From assembly GCF_005217615.1 (NCBI RefSeq), contig NZ_SZNK01000001.1, positions 4,700,001 to 4,764,000 of the forward strand: a DNA stretch of 64,000 nucleotides, read 5' to 3'. The stretch comes from Brevibacillus antibioticus (GTDB lineage Bacteria; Bacillota; Bacilli; Brevibacillales; Brevibacillaceae). The notes below the pieces were generated by a model. The model was not told where the DNA came from. It ran no database searches and saw nothing but the letters and a program-made list of their open reading frames with translations. The translations under genes were made by a program, and so were the position numbers. This document shows, one piece after another, positions 43,759-53,917 of the stretch (position 1 is the first letter of the stretch; every line of letters begins with the position of its first letter).

Positions 43759-45144
43759 TTATGATTGCTTTTTGCCCTTGCGAGGCATTTTGTTCGCGTA
43801 ATCGATTTTATTGACTTGACGCTCACGTGCGATCGCAAGCGCATTATCTGGCACATCTTGATTAATGGTCGATCCTGCAGCTACATAAGCATTTTGTCCA
43901 ACTGTAACTGGCGCAACCAAATTGCTGTTGCATCCGATGAATGCTCCATCTTTTACTGTTGTTTTATGCTTCACTGCGCCATCATAGTTGACGGTAATCG
44001 TTCCACAGCCAATATTGACTCCGTCTCCGATCTCCGCATCTCCTACATAGCTGAGATGTGGAACCTTCGTACCGTCACCAATTTTCGCATTTTTCAATTC
44101 CACGAAATCACCGATTTTGGCATTGCTTCCAATCTGTGTTCCTGGTCGAACATAAGCAAATGGTCCTACTGAAGAATCGCTTTTCACACTCGAATCAACC
44201 ATCACCGAGTAAGAAATAGTCACGCCACTCGCTACTTCTACATTCGTCAGATCCGCTTGAGGCCCGATTACACAATCAGCTCCAACGGTTGTTTGTCCAC
44301 GCAGGAAAGAACCTGGGTGAATCACGGTATCTGCCTCAATCTTCACATCCGCTTCGATGTACGTAGAAGCTGGATCGATGATTGTCACACCATTTCGCAT
44401 GTGACCAGTCATAATACGTTTTTTCATGTAGGCTTCTGCTTCCGATAGCTGCACACGATCGTTCACACCCATTGTTTCCTCCGGGTCAACCGCTTCGTAT
44501 CCAACTACCTTTTCACCTGCCTCACGCAAAATACCGACAACGTCTGTTACATAGTATTCGCCTTGTGCGTTGTCATTTTTCACTTCCGCCAAGGCTCTCC
44601 ATAATTTTCGGTTGTCATAGCAGTATATGCCCGTATTAATTTCTCTGATCGCCCGTTCCGCTTCCGTAGCGTCCTTATGTTCCACGATTCGCAAAACTTC
44701 GCCCGCCTCATTGCGCACGATACGCCCATAACCTGTTGCGTCAGGTAACACGGCGGTTAATACAGTTGCAGCCGCTTGCTGCTCCTCGTGATAGGTCAGC
44801 AAGGCCGACAACGTAGTCGCTGACAAGAGGGGAACGTCTCCATATAAAAGAAACGTAGTTCCTTCTTTATCCTGTAAAAATGGCGCTGCCTGCGAAACGG
44901 CATGCGCCGTCCCCAACTGTTCTTCTTGCAGTGCATAAGTGATATCCTCGCCTAGCTTGGCGCGGACAGCGTCAGCACCATGACCTACGACGACAACGAT
45001 ATCCTGAACCTGCATGGACGCCATCGTATCGACTACATGCTGAACCATAGGCTTTCCGCACACAGGGTGCAGGACTTTGTACAGCTTCGATTTCATCCGT
45101 GTACCCTGACCAGCAGCCAGAACCACGGCATGGATCTTAGACAT
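43759..45144 (-). CDS. glmU: Bifunctional UDP-GlcNAc pyrophosphorylase/glucosamine-1-phosphate acetyltransferase
   Basis: It makes UDP-N-acetylglucosamine for peptidoglycan and teichoic acids. The 461-residue protein has the N-terminal uridyltransferase motif [19 protein letters not shown] and a C-terminal left-handed beta helix with hexapeptide repeats (about 250-450, [17 protein letters not shown]). ATG 45144 has GGAGGG 5 bp upstream. It is followed by prs, as in B. subtilis. Confidence 0.96.
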   Translation of the reverse strand: MSKIHAVVLAAGQGTRMKSKLYKVLHPVCGKPMVQHVVDTMASMQVQDIVVVVGHGADAVRAKLGEDITYALQEEQLGTAHAVSQAAPFLQDKEGTTFLLYGDVPLLSATTLSALLTYHEEQQAAATVLTAVLPDATGYGRIVRNEAGEVLRIVEHKDATEAERAIREINTGIYCYDNRKLWRALAEVKNDNAQGEYYVTDVVGILREAGEKVVGYEAVDPEETMGVNDRVQLSEAEAYMKKRIMTGHMRNGVTIIDPASTYIEADVKIEADTVIHPGSFLRGQTTVGADCVIGPQADLTNVEVASGVTISYSVMVDSSVKSDSSVGPFAYVRPGTQIGSNAKIGDFVELKNAKIGDGTKVPHLSYVGDAEIGDGVNIGCGTITVNYDGAVKHKTTVKDGAFIGCNSNLVAPVTVGQNAYVAAGSTINQDVPDNALAIARERQVNKIDYANKMPRKGKKQS

Positions 45145-45175
45145 GTCAACCCTCCATCGTAGAAGTTCCACAATG

Positions 45176-45205
45176 ACTATATCCTAATTCATATGTGAAT
45201 TTCAA
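45176..45205 (-). promoter_or_regulatory. Candidate sigma-A promoter of glmU-prs
   Basis: On the minus strand TTGAAA (45205-45200) and TATAGT (45181-45176) are 18 bp apart and about 30 bp upstream of glmU. The CobW-type gene inserted upstream runs the other way, so glmU needs its own promoter. Confidence 0.6.
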
Positions 45206-45339
45206 GACAATCGACACAGGATTATCACCAATTCCTTGCATTGCCAGTAGTTAGACACAAGCCAGACAACATTTAATTTTCTGACAAAAATGTGATATAT
45301 TGTTGGGCGAAAGGGGTTAATTGAAGGAGGTAGGATGAG

Positions 45340-46356
45340 ATGAGCACAGAGATATACTTGCTGACTGGGTATTTAGGAAGTGGAAAAACCACCCTTTTGC
45401 AAAAGTGGCTGACTCACTTGCGCATCACAGACCAGAAGGTAGTCGTCTTGATGAATGAAATGGGGGAGGAAGACATTGACGGGGAACAATTGCAAGGCTT
45501 CGGCTTTCCTATCAAAAAAATGCTCGATGGCTGCATATGCTGCTCGATCAAGGGCGAGCTGACGGAGGGCTTGAAAGATATTATGAACGCCATTGCGCCA
45601 GACCGAATCCTCATCGAGACTACTGGCGTAGCCGATCCACTTGATGTCATCGATACGATTACCCATCCGGAGCTGTATGATCGACTGGAGTTAAAAGGGA
45701 CCATTAGCGTTGTCGATGCCTCTCGTTTTCTGGACCTCAACTCACGATTCTCCTCGACTGCCACTCTGGTCAAAACGATTCGAAACCAAGTGCGTTACGC
45801 AGACCTGCTTCTTTTGAACAAAACCGATTTGACTAGTCCTGATGTCGTACAGCGGGTCCGTCAAAAGCTCAGTGAAATCAATCCGACTGCACCCATACAC
45901 GCTACTGTTCAGGCAGAAATAGAAGTCTCCCGGCTTCTGTCTGTCAAATGCACCGTCCATGAACGGTCGCCAGACAACGAGACAAACCGCCCCCTTGCCG
46001 TACAGAAAAGCATTGGCCGAATGTCCACGATGGACAGGCTCAAGCAATCCCTTGGCCTGAAAACAAGCCAACCCTCTCTCTACAATAGTATCGAAACGTT
46101 TTCCTATGTATTCACAGGACCCGTAGACGCGAAAAAATTTGAGGACTTTCTGTACGATCTCCCCAAAAACGTCTATCGGGCAAAAGGCTACGTCCAGTTC
46201 CACGGTAAGCCCGAGCTGATCTCGTTTCAACATACCGATAATCAGGTGCTCCTGTTCCCTTTTGAAAATTTCGGGCCGAAAATGGTCGCTGTCTTCATCG
46301 GGGAAGGAATGGACCGAGAAATTATTTTGAACGATCTAGAAAAATGTTATGGTTAA
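45340..46356 (+). CDS. CobW/COG0523-family GTPase, putative metallochaperone
   Basis: This 338-residue G3E GTPase has Walker A GYLGSGKTTLL (residues 10-20), the metal-binding CxCC motif as GCICCS near residue 65, ETTGVADP near 90, and the guanine specificity motif NKTD near 160, plus a C-terminal CobW_C domain (about 245-335). The family delivers zinc, cobalt or other metals to client enzymes. ATG 45340 follows AAGGAGG by 9 bp. It is one of few plus-strand genes and splits the conserved spoVG-glmU junction. The metal and client are unknown; I see no Zur box upstream. Confidence 0.85.
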   Translation: MSTEIYLLTGYLGSGKTTLLQKWLTHLRITDQKVVVLMNEMGEEDIDGEQLQGFGFPIKKMLDGCICCSIKGELTEGLKDIMNAIAPDRILIETTGVADPLDVIDTITHPELYDRLELKGTISVVDASRFLDLNSRFSSTATLVKTIRNQVRYADLLLLNKTDLTSPDVVQRVRQKLSEINPTAPIHATVQAEIEVSRLLSVKCTVHERSPDNETNRPLAVQKSIGRMSTMDRLKQSLGLKTSQPSLYNSIETFSYVFTGPVDAKKFEDFLYDLPKNVYRAKGYVQFHGKPELISFQHTDNQVLLFPFENFGPKMVAVFIGEGMDREIILNDLEKCYG

Positions 46357-46365
46357 CGGACGCCG

Positions 46366-46395
46366 AAGCACCCTGCCGCAAGTGACAGGGTGCTT
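46366..46395. terminator. Bidirectional terminator between the CobW-type gene and spoVG
   Basis: AAGCACCCTG pairs perfectly with CAGGGTGCTT around a ten-base loop between two convergent genes. The T runs are short. Confidence 0.7.
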
Positions 46396-46410
46396 TGAGT
46401 ATAAGGATTT

Positions 46411-46698
46411 TTAAGCACCAGCTTCGATAGTGCTCTCTTCCTCTTGACCTACGCGGTCGTATTCTGTGAGAACTGCTGCCTGGATTTTTTCACGGGTAGT
46501 CGAAGAAATCGGATGTGCAATATCACGGAATTCTCCGTCTGGTGTACGCTTGCTCGGCATAGCTACGAACATACCATTGTTTCCGTCAATGACACGGATA
46601 TCATGAACCACAAACTCATGGTCAATTGTAATGGATGCAATCGCTTTCATCCTACCATCCGTATTCACTCGGCGAAGTCTTACGTCTGTTACTTCCAT
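46411..46698 (-). CDS. spoVG: Septation and RNA-binding regulator SpoVG
   Basis: This 95-residue protein matches SpoVG along its length ([42 protein letters not shown]). It binds RNA and DNA and affects septation and sporulation. ATG 46698 has AAAGGGAG upstream. Its promoter region is AT-rich and contains a sigma-H-like site. Confidence 0.96.
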   Translation of the reverse strand: MEVTDVRLRRVNTDGRMKAIASITIDHEFVVHDIRVIDGNNGMFVAMPSKRTPDGEFRDIAHPISSTTREKIQAAVLTEYDRVGQEEESTIEAGA

Positions 46699-46737
46699 CT
46701 AGTTCACTCCCTTTATCTATGTAACGCGTTTAGGATT

Positions 46738-46766
46738 ATTTCCACCCGCTGGGTAAATATTCCTGC
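46738..46766 (-). promoter_or_regulatory. Sigma-H-like promoter of spoVG
   Basis: On the minus strand GCAGGAATA (46766-46758) and GTGGAAAT (46745-46738) are 12 bp apart, which fits the sigma-H pattern RnAGGAWWW and RnnGAAT with one mismatch. spoVG is a classic sigma-H gene in B. subtilis. The AT-rich stretch 46771-46840 just upstream would suit AbrB binding. Confidence 0.65.
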
Positions 46767-46842
46767 TTACCATTATGCAATATTTGAAAAAATATATAAA
46801 TATGTTTATATGTAATTTTTTGGAAACATTTTTTGTAAGTAC

Positions 46843-46882
46843 AAAAAAAACAGCCCAATGCGCGTGGCATCAGGCTGTTTTC
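46843..46882 (-). terminator. Terminator after ridA
   Basis: AAAACAGCC pairs with GGCTGTTTT; the minus strand continues with eight T. Confidence 0.9.
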
Positions 46883-46890
46883 CATTTTTT

Positions 46891-47271
46891 CTATTCGATA
46901 TAAGCGACGATTTCGATTTCAACTTTTACATCACGCGGCAGACGTGCCACTTCTACAGTGGAACGAGCTGGCTTGTGATCGCCAAAATAGTGGCCGTACA
47001 CTTCATTGAGTTGGCCAAAATCATTCATATCCTTGATGAATACAGTCGCCTTTACTACGTTCGTCAGGTTGCCACCGGCTTCTGCCAATACCGCTTGAAT
47101 ATTGGAAAAAACCTGATGGGTTTGCTCCACGACGTCACCTTCTACCAAAGTGCCGTCTGCACGCAGCGGAATTTGACCCGATGCAAAAAGAAATGGACCT
47201 ACCTTTGCAGCTTGGCTGTAAGGACCAATTGCGGCAGGAGCCTTGTCAGTTGAAACAAAAGAGATTGCCAT
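46891..47271 (-). CDS. ridA: RidA family reactive intermediate deaminase (YabJ)
   Basis: This 126-residue enzyme hydrolyses reactive enamine and imine intermediates such as 2-aminoacrylate. The signature [19 protein letters not shown], with the key Arg in ARSTVEV, is present near the C-terminus. ATG 47271 follows GGGGAG. It lies 6 bp after purR, the same purR-yabJ operon as in B. subtilis. Confidence 0.95.
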   Translation of the reverse strand: MAISFVSTDKAPAAIGPYSQAAKVGPFLFASGQIPLRADGTLVEGDVVEQTHQVFSNIQAVLAEAGGNLTNVVKATVFIKDMNDFGQLNEVYGHYFGDHKPARSTVEVARLPRDVKVEIEIVAYIE

Positions 47272-47277
47272 ACCTAT

Positions 47278-48111
47278 CTACTCCCCTCTATTTTCAAAAA
47301 AACTGCCCAGCTCTATTTCAATTTGCTTGCCCTTGAAGTCTACATCCTGCAGTTTTGCAAGCGATACGTATTCATCTACCAAACGCTCAGAAACATCCGC
47401 TGTCGTTTCTACCAGTACGCCGCATCCTACTACGGTTGCACGGAATTCCTGCAACAGATCAATCATGCCCCGCAGTGTCCCGCCAGCTTTCATAAAGTCA
47501 TCCACAATGAGGACGCGAGACTGCTCGGCCAAACCGCGGCGAGCGAGTGACATGGTCTGAATTCGTTTACTGGAACCCGATACATAGTTAATACTCACTA
47601 CTGAACCTTCCGTGACCTTATTGTCACGGCGTACAATCACAACAGGCACATTCAAAAACATAGCCGTCGCATACGCAAGTGGAATCCCCTTTGTTTCCAC
47701 CGTCATGACGACATCTACATTTTTATCCGCATAAGCGGTTGCAAAGAGCTTTCCGATCTTCGCCATCGTTTGTGGATTTCCGAGAATGTCGGACATGTAC
47801 AAGTATCCACCTGGCAAAAGTCTCTCTGGATTAGCGAGTTGACCGATCAGTTCGCGCATGAAGTGAAGGGCCTCTTCCGTTTTGACCTGTGGAATATACT
47901 TCACTCCGCCTGCCGCTCCCGCCACCGTTTTCAACAAGCCTACCCCTTGGACTTCAAAAGCCTCTTTGATGATAGACAAGTCTTCACTGATGGATGATTT
48001 CGCTGCGCCGTATTGTTCCGCGAACAGAGTGAGAGGAGTCAGCGTATGGGGATGGGCGAGCAAGTGCTGCGTCATGTCAACCAGACGTGCACTTCTGCGC
48101 AATTTCTTCAT
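47278..48111 (-). CDS. purR: Purine operon repressor PurR
   Basis: This 277-residue repressor controls purine synthesis genes and senses PRPP. It has an N-terminal winged helix (about 1-74) and a phosphoribosyltransferase-like domain with the PRPP motif VLIVDDFMKAGGT near residue 202. ATG 48111 follows GGAGGA. PurR here lies in the same window as prs and hpt, which make and use its effector. Confidence 0.96.
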   Translation of the reverse strand: MKKLRRSARLVDMTQHLLAHPHTLTPLTLFAEQYGAAKSSISEDLSIIKEAFEVQGVGLLKTVAGAAGGVKYIPQVKTEEALHFMRELIGQLANPERLLPGGYLYMSDILGNPQTMAKIGKLFATAYADKNVDVVMTVETKGIPLAYATAMFLNVPVVIVRRDNKVTEGSVVSINYVSGSSKRIQTMSLARRGLAEQSRVLIVDDFMKAGGTLRGMIDLLQEFRATVVGCGVLVETTADVSERLVDEYVSLAKLQDVDFKGKQIEIELGSFFENRGE

Positions 48112-48166
48112 GGCTCTTCCTCCAAAACCGAATATTATGCTGATAATGTATCATTTCCATACGGGT

Positions 48167-49045
48167 TTATGCAAGTATTTCCCCATCTTGAGCGCCTAAC
48201 ATTCGGACAACAAACACATCTTTGACAAAACCTCGCAACGCGTTGTAGATCCGATGTACTTTCGCTTCCTTTTGCACAAGAGCAAACACAGTAGGGCCAC
48301 TGCCAGACATCAGGACACCATCTGCCCCTGACGCGATCATGAGATCCTTGATCTGTTTTACTTGTGGATGAAGCGAGAGTGTGACGTTCTCCAACACATT
48401 CCCAAGAGATTGGCACATGAGTGAAAAGTCTTGGGTCGCGATAGCTTGCAGCATTTGTTTGGTATCAGGATGATTATCGATCTGAGCCACACGAAGGTTT
48501 CCGTATACATCCGGGGTAGATACTCCAATAGGCGGCTTGGCTAGAATGACCCAGCACGGTGCAGGCGCTCCCAGATGCGCAATCTGTTCGCCACGCCCGG
48601 TCGCCAGCGCTGTTCCACCATAAACGCAAAATGGCACATCAGAGCCAATCTCCGCTCCGATTTTAGCCAGCTCATCCCTGGTCAACCCGAGATTCCATAA
48701 TTGGTTCAAGCCGCGCAATGTTGCCGCTGCATCACTGCTGCCACCTGCCAGTCCAGCCGCAACTGGTATTTGCTTGTCGATATACAAGTGTACGCCCTGG
48801 CGTACTTGAAATTTTTCTTTCATGAGCGTTGCCGCTTTATATGCATGGTTACGGATATCATCTGGTACGAAGCTGGCAGAACAGTCCAGCGTAATCTCAC
48901 CATCTTCGCGTAGAGTCATGTCCACACGATCTGCCAAGTCTACGGTTGTCATCACCATTTCTACTTCGTGATAACCGTCCGGCCGTTTGGCAAGCACGTC
49001 GAGAGTCAAATTAATTTTGGCCGGAGCTTTGACCGAGATACGCAC
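48167..49045 (-). CDS. ispE: 4-diphosphocytidyl-2-C-methyl-D-erythritol kinase
   Basis: This GHMP kinase carries out the fourth step of the non-mevalonate isoprenoid pathway. The 292-residue protein shows [12 protein letters not shown], the ATP motif [17 protein letters not shown] near residue 92 and the C-terminal [14 protein letters not shown] 49045 is preferred because GAGG lies 8 bp upstream and the resulting N-terminus aligns with the B. subtilis protein; a GTG three codons earlier overlaps the site. Confidence 0.95.
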   Translation of the reverse strand: MRISVKAPAKINLTLDVLAKRPDGYHEVEMVMTTVDLADRVDMTLREDGEITLDCSASFVPDDIRNHAYKAATLMKEKFQVRQGVHLYIDKQIPVAAGLAGGSSDAAATLRGLNQLWNLGLTRDELAKIGAEIGSDVPFCVYGGTALATGRGEQIAHLGAPAPCWVILAKPPIGVSTPDVYGNLRVAQIDNHPDTKQMLQAIATQDFSLMCQSLGNVLENVTLSLHPQVKQIKDLMIASGADGVLMSGSGPTVFALVQKEAKVHRIYNALRGFVKDVFVVRMLGAQDGEILA

Positions 49046-49183
49046 GTAATTCACCTCTGCCTACTTTCTAAATTTCCTAGTTTCTTATTGTAGCATAGGC
49101 AAACTCTCCCATGCCACTTGATCAATTAAAAAGAATAGGATCGAGATCATTATGGGTATTTCGAAAATTCAGCTCTCTTTACA

Positions 49184-49207
49184 GAAAAAAAGCCGGGATG
49201 CCCCGGC
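49184..49207 (-). terminator. Terminator after the SspF-like gene
   Basis: GCCGGG pairs with CCCGGC around four bases; the minus strand then has a T run of eight. Confidence 0.85.
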
Positions 49208-49260
49208 CCTGTCAACGAGTTTTATATGGTGTGAAACGTCCGTACGATCAATCCCAAACG

Positions 49261-49440
49261 TTACAATCGCTTAGCGGCTAATGCTTCCTCAGCAAGCTGA
49301 ACAGCACGCTTGACCATGTTACCCGCGTCACGTGTCGTGATGCCTCCCCAACCCTCGGCTTTTACCGTATCGTAAAACCCAAGCTCTTTGGCCAGTTCCA
49401 TCTTTAACTGCTCTGACATCAGTCCTCGTCTGCGACCCAT
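49261..49440 (-). CDS. sspF: Small acid-soluble spore protein of the alpha/beta type (SspF-like)
   Basis: This 59-residue protein protects spore DNA. It starts [21 protein letters not shown] and has the family pattern [26 protein letters not shown] 49440 has AAGGAGG 5 bp upstream; upstream codons overlap that site. It lies between ispE and veg, as in B. subtilis. Confidence 0.93.
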   Translation of the reverse strand: MGRRRGLMSEQLKMELAKELGFYDTVKAEGWGGITTRDAGNMVKRAVQLAEEALAAKRL

Positions 49441-49535
49441 AGCACCCTCCTTCTCGTTGACAGGCTTAGTGTGCTCCATGCCGCTCTTTTTATTGCCTCA
49501 ACCAAATGTTCAGAGCCTTTCGATATAAAAAACAA

Positions 49536-49564
49536 AACAGTAGAACCCAAAAGGGCTCTACTGT
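49536..49564 (-). terminator. Terminator after veg
   Basis: CAGTAGA pairs with TCTACTG and CCC with GGG inside, with TTTTG following on the minus strand. It overlaps the veg stop codon. Confidence 0.85.
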
Positions 49565-49830
49565 TGTACAAATGTGATGCGGATGTGCTCGTTTTCTCGG
49601 CACACCGTCAATTCTACTGTTTCCGTCAAGATGTCAGCATAGCTGTAAGATACCCGCTCAAAGAGTTGGTCGTCATCCAGCTTTACCACAAACACAGATG
49701 GGTAAGTTTCTTCGAGGATGCCACTACGTTCAACGGTTTTGCGGCGACCGCCATTAGCCTTCAGCAGGATGCGCTCACCAATGTGTCCGTCCAAACTACG
49801 CTTAATGTCAAGTAACGCGTTTCTTGCCAT
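49558..49830 (-). CDS. veg: Veg protein (biofilm-related, DUF1021)
   Basis: This 90-residue protein matches Veg ([28 protein letters not shown], then [16 protein letters not shown]). In B. subtilis Veg stimulates biofilm formation by interfering with SinR. ATG 49830 has GAGGTGG upstream. Two strong promoters precede it. Confidence 0.94.
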   Translation of the reverse strand: MARNALLDIKRSLDGHIGERILLKANGGRRKTVERSGILEETYPSVFVVKLDDDQLFERVSYSYADILTETVELTVCRENEHIRITFVQQ

Positions 49831-49855
49831 TGTTCCATCCACCTCGCTTACATCT

Positions 49856-49884
49856 ATTATAACAGCTCACTTATATTTTGTCAA
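49856..49884 (-). promoter_or_regulatory. veg promoter P1 (proximal)
   Basis: On the minus strand consensus TTGACA (49884-49879) and TATAAT (49861-49856) are 17 bp apart. Confidence 0.92.
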
Positions 49885-49895
49885 AGAAATAAAAA

Positions 49896-49925
49896 ATTAT
49901 AGCAACCCTGCCGATATTTTGTCAA
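49896..49925 (-). promoter_or_regulatory. veg promoter P2 (distal)
   Basis: On the minus strand consensus TTGACA (49925-49920) and extended-type TGCTATAAT (-10 at 49901-49896) are 18 bp apart. It lies 40 bp upstream of P1. Confidence 0.88.
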
Positions 49926-49990
49926 CGGGGTTTTTTTCATAAAAAACGTAGATATTTGTCAAAAGATATGCATAAAGGGCATAATTACGC

Positions 49991-50035
49991 AAAAACCCCC
50001 ATTCTTGGGTGATCTCGCCCAAAAATAAGGGGGTT
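49991..50035 (-). terminator. Terminator after rsmA
   Basis: CCCCC (49996-50000) pairs with GGGGG with a nested CTTGGGT/GCCCAA stem; the minus strand ends GGGGGTTTTTG. Confidence 0.88.
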
Positions 50036-50046
50036 GTCTACACGAC

Positions 50047-50943
<897 letters not shown>

Positions 50944-51492
50944 TTACTCCTTCTCTTTGTTAATGGCCGTAATGGCCGATTCGAATTCTGCTCGACTGAT
51001 TTGGAAGGCATTGAGCCGCTGCAGCATTTGCTTGGCGTTGGCGTATCCGATCCCCAATGCTTCTCCCAGCTTGATTCTGCGTTCTTTGGCATCTACTCCG
51101 GACGTCAGGCCATTTGCCAACAAATCGTCAGAGGTAATCTCTCCAGCCGTTTCCGCCATTTCGGTACGTACTTCTGAGAGCGCACGAATAATTACGTCAG
51201 GTGTCGCGTTTTCGACACCGATGTCGCCCTTTTTGGTCCCATCCTCCTGGGTAATAAATGCGTGCTTACAGCCCGGAACTGACTTGCTAATAATTTTTCG
51301 GATGCGCTCCCCTTGATAATCAGGGTCTGTGAAAATAATAACACCGCGTTTTTGTTGCGCCAGCCTGATTTTTTCAATTGTTCTTTTATGAATGGCAGAA
51401 CCGCCAGTTTCAATCGTATCGGCATTAACCGCGCGCTTGATCGTTGCGGTATCGTCTCGTCCTTCGACCACGATGACTTCCTTGATCTTCAT
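50944..51492 (-). CDS. rnmV: Ribonuclease M5
   Basis: This TOPRIM nuclease completes 5S rRNA maturation. The 182-residue protein has VVEGRDDT near residue 8 and FTDPDYQGERIR near 55, the acidic catalytic residues of the domain. The second of two adjacent ATG codons is preferred because GGGAG is better spaced to it. It is 3 bp from rsmA, so the two are translated from one mRNA. Confidence 0.94.
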   Translation of the reverse strand: MKIKEVIVVEGRDDTATIKRAVNADTIETGGSAIHKRTIEKIRLAQQKRGVIIFTDPDYQGERIRKIISKSVPGCKHAFITQEDGTKKGDIGVENATPDVIIRALSEVRTEMAETAGEITSDDLLANGLTSGVDAKERRIKLGEALGIGYANAKQMLQRLNAFQISRAEFESAITAINKEKE

Positions 51493-51642
51493 CATGTGCT
51501 CCCACTTTCGTACAAAATCGGTACGATATTAGTGTTCCAAAAAAAACCGTACCCAAAGCCAAAAATACATGTAACATTTGGCAAAAGAGGATCGTCTAAC
51601 TAACAAACAGCTTATCACAATAACCATTTAGGAAACAGAAGA

Positions 51643-51662
51643 ACAGGAGCAATCGCTCCTGT
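51643..51662 (-). terminator. Probable terminator after yabE
   Basis: ACAGGAGC pairs perfectly with GCTCCTGT around four bases, followed on the minus strand by TCTTCTGTTTCC, a weak T tract. Confidence 0.6.
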
Positions 51663-51663
51663 C

Positions 51664-52761
51664 CTAAGGCTTCTTTGGTCCAATGATATATACCGTTTTG
51701 TTTCGCTTGCGACCGAATTTCCTCGCCTCGGATTCCGTGCCTACGAATACGTCGATTTTGCCACCTTTCATGGCACCACCCGTATCTTCAGCTCGACGAT
51801 ACCCAACACCTTCAATGTACACCCACCATCCATACGGAATGACGTTAGGATCTACAGCGATTGTGTGACCTACCTTGGCTGTTGCCCCTGTCGATGTGCG
51901 TCCATATCCCGGAGAGCTTGGGTGTTTGCCACCCCCCGAAGGAGTATATGCAGTCAGGGTAACCCCGTTCAGTACTTTTTTCGGCCTAAACACTTTTCCA
52001 CCACGAGAGACCGGCCCCGCTGCAGAAGCAACCAGGACCCGATCTGGTTGACCCTTTTTCTGCAACATGGGAACTGCGGTACCCACGGCTACGACATTAT
52101 CTTTCTTCGGTACAAGTACATCTCTTTTGACCAGATCACGGGAGACTTCTTTTCCATCTTCCATGACTAGCTGATAGTGTGCAATTGCCTTACCTTCTTG
52201 CCCGCTCTGTAATACGCGGGTCTTACCTTTTTCCAGCGCTGGATCATTTTTGCGTATTTCTTGAAAGGTGACTCGCTCATCGACTTTTACCATTTTCTCA
52301 ACAACCCGCTTTACGCTGATCGAGGAGTCTTTGGTAAGTGTAGCGGTCAATGCCGGTTCTACCCGGTCCTTCTCACCTAGCACGATGCCGCCGTCCTTCA
52401 ACGCACCAGCAACATCACGACTAAGTGTCTCTATCGTTTTTTTCTGCCCGTCAACCTGGATTGGTATTGCCCAGGTCGTATATAAAGTAATGAGTGCTCC
52501 GTCTTTTAGCTTCGTCTCAGGTGTTGGTTGAAGGGAATCCTTTTCCGTTACCGTAATGTTTCGCTCGGTTAAGAACTGCTCAACGGTCTTGGCTTTTGTA
52601 GCGACCGTCTTGCTTTCTCCGTCCAACGAAAAAGTGACCTGTTTTGGCTGAGTAGCCTGGGCAGAGAAATAGCCAATCATGGGAACGAGCACAAGAGCAA
52701 GGCAGCCAAACATGACGAGCCCACGATTCTTATACCTTTCCCATATCGCGCGTAAATCCAT
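51664..52761 (-). CDS. yabE: G5 and 3D domain cell-wall protein, YabE-like
   Basis: This 365-residue exported protein has an N-terminal membrane anchor or signal (about 15-35), three DUF348 ubiquitin-like repeats (about 40-205), a G5 domain (about 205-250) and a C-terminal 3D domain with the conserved Asp residues in AVDPNVIPYG, AEDTGGAMKG and IDVFV. It is related to Rpf/YocH-type muralytic proteins. ATG 52761 has AAGGAG 8 bp upstream; the GTG three codons earlier is too close. It has its own consensus promoter and a long leader. Confidence 0.9.
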   Translation of the reverse strand: MDLRAIWERYKNRGLVMFGCLALVLVPMIGYFSAQATQPKQVTFSLDGESKTVATKAKTVEQFLTERNITVTEKDSLQPTPETKLKDGALITLYTTWAIPIQVDGQKKTIETLSRDVAGALKDGGIVLGEKDRVEPALTATLTKDSSISVKRVVEKMVKVDERVTFQEIRKNDPALEKGKTRVLQSGQEGKAIAHYQLVMEDGKEVSRDLVKRDVLVPKKDNVVAVGTAVPMLQKKGQPDRVLVASAAGPVSRGGKVFRPKKVLNGVTLTAYTPSGGGKHPSSPGYGRTSTGATAKVGHTIAVDPNVIPYGWWVYIEGVGYRRAEDTGGAMKGGKIDVFVGTESEARKFGRKRNKTVYIIGPKKP

Positions 52762-52876
52762 TTCCCACACTCCTTTTCCTAGAAAAGCACAAGGCTCTTC
52801 TTGTCTAGCCAGGTAAGGGTCGATGTAATTGCACTAATATTCTGGAAGTGGCCGGTACTTCACAAGGTCGGCTTTG

Positions 52877-52905
52877 ATTGTATTTCACTTTCCCGGCTTT
52901 GTCAA
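52877..52905 (-). promoter_or_regulatory. Sigma-A promoter of yabE
   Basis: On the minus strand TTGACA (52905-52900) and TACAAT (52882-52877) are 17 bp apart. The 5' leader to yabE is about 110 nt and can form a small hairpin near the ribosome binding site. No known riboswitch consensus was recognised. The stretch 52920-53074 has no ORF but carries three TGTCGA-like motifs. Confidence 0.85.
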
Positions 52906-53074
52906 ATTTACCCTCCCTCTTGGCTGAAGCGATAATGGTACCAGACTAGCAAAATAGGTTTAGCGAATGGTAGCGGAAACCTGTCGAGAAGCTATGTCGG
53001 ATGGACAATAATCGTTCGACACATTGTTCATCGTATGCGTCGACAAAATAGAGTAGAACCCGGTTACATCACAC

Positions 53075-53118
53075 AAAAAAACGGGAAATCACGTGATCAA
53101 TCGTGATTTCCCGTTTTT
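53075..53118 (-). terminator. Terminator after tatD
   Basis: CGGGAAATCACG pairs perfectly with CGTGATTTCCCG, with A and T runs on both sides. Confidence 0.92.
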
Positions 53119-53119
53119 A

Positions 53120-53890
53120 TTAACTGTTCATGCGAAAAAGACGTCTGGCGTTGTCCGCGGTAATTTGTGCCATTTCCTCGTAAGACAACCCATGAATGTT
53201 CGCCATTTCCTCACAGACGTAACGCACATATCCGCTCTCATTTCGCTTTCCGCGGAAAGGATGCGGAGTGAGATATGGGCAATCTGTCTCTATCAACAGC
53301 TTGTCTAGCGGTACCTTCGCTGCTACCTCTTTTGGCTGCTTGGCATTTTTGAATGTAAGCGGACCACCGAACGAAATATAAAAATTCATATCGAGTGCCA
53401 GCTTCGCTGTTTCCCAGCTGCCGGAGAAGCAGTGCATGATGCCGCCAACATCTGCTGCCTTCTCTTCCTTCAGGATCGTCAAAACGTCTTGGTGCGCATC
53501 GCGATTGTGGATGATGATCGGCATGTCGAGCTTGCGAGCCAGACGAATCTGCTTGCGGAATACCTCTGCCTGCACATCGCGAGGCGACGTATCCCAGTAG
53601 TAGTCCAAGCCCATTTCACCCAATCCCACTACTTTCGGATCACGACTGAGTTCCTCGATCCATTCTAGGTGTTCGTCTGTCATGTCCTTGGCGTCTTGTG
53701 GATGCCAACCGATGACAGCGTAAATAAATTCATACGCATGAGCCAAATCCATGCAGCTTGGAATGGTTTCAGCGTTGAATCCGATGTTCACAATCGTACT
53801 GACGCCATTTTCTTGCGCACGAGCAATGACCTCTGCACGATCTTCATCGAATTCATTCGCATTTAGATGAGCATGGGTTTCAAATAACAA
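53120..53890 (-). CDS. tatD: TatD family metal-dependent deoxyribonuclease (YabD)
   Basis: This 256-residue TIM-barrel hydrolase has the metal ligands ETHAHLN at the N-terminus, GEMGLDYYWD near 93, IIHNRDA near 127, MHCFSG near 152 and ETDCPYLTPHP near 201. Family members act as 3'-5' nucleases on damaged DNA and RNA. The start is TTG 53890, 6 bp after GGAAGGA. It follows metG as in B. subtilis. Confidence 0.94.
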   Translation of the reverse strand: MLFETHAHLNANEFDEDRAEVIARAQENGVSTIVNIGFNAETIPSCMDLAHAYEFIYAVIGWHPQDAKDMTDEHLEWIEELSRDPKVVGLGEMGLDYYWDTSPRDVQAEVFRKQIRLARKLDMPIIIHNRDAHQDVLTILKEEKAADVGGIMHCFSGSWETAKLALDMNFYISFGGPLTFKNAKQPKEVAAKVPLDKLLIETDCPYLTPHPFRGKRNESGYVRYVCEEMANIHGLSYEEMAQITADNARRLFRMNS

Positions 53891-53917
53891 GATGGGTCCT
53901 TCCTTTCCTTGCCCTCG

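Noticed and set aside
52762..52877. A possible riboswitch in the yabE leader
   Set aside because: Cell-wall hydrolase genes can carry c-di-AMP riboswitches, but none of the conserved core sequence of that class is seen in this leader.
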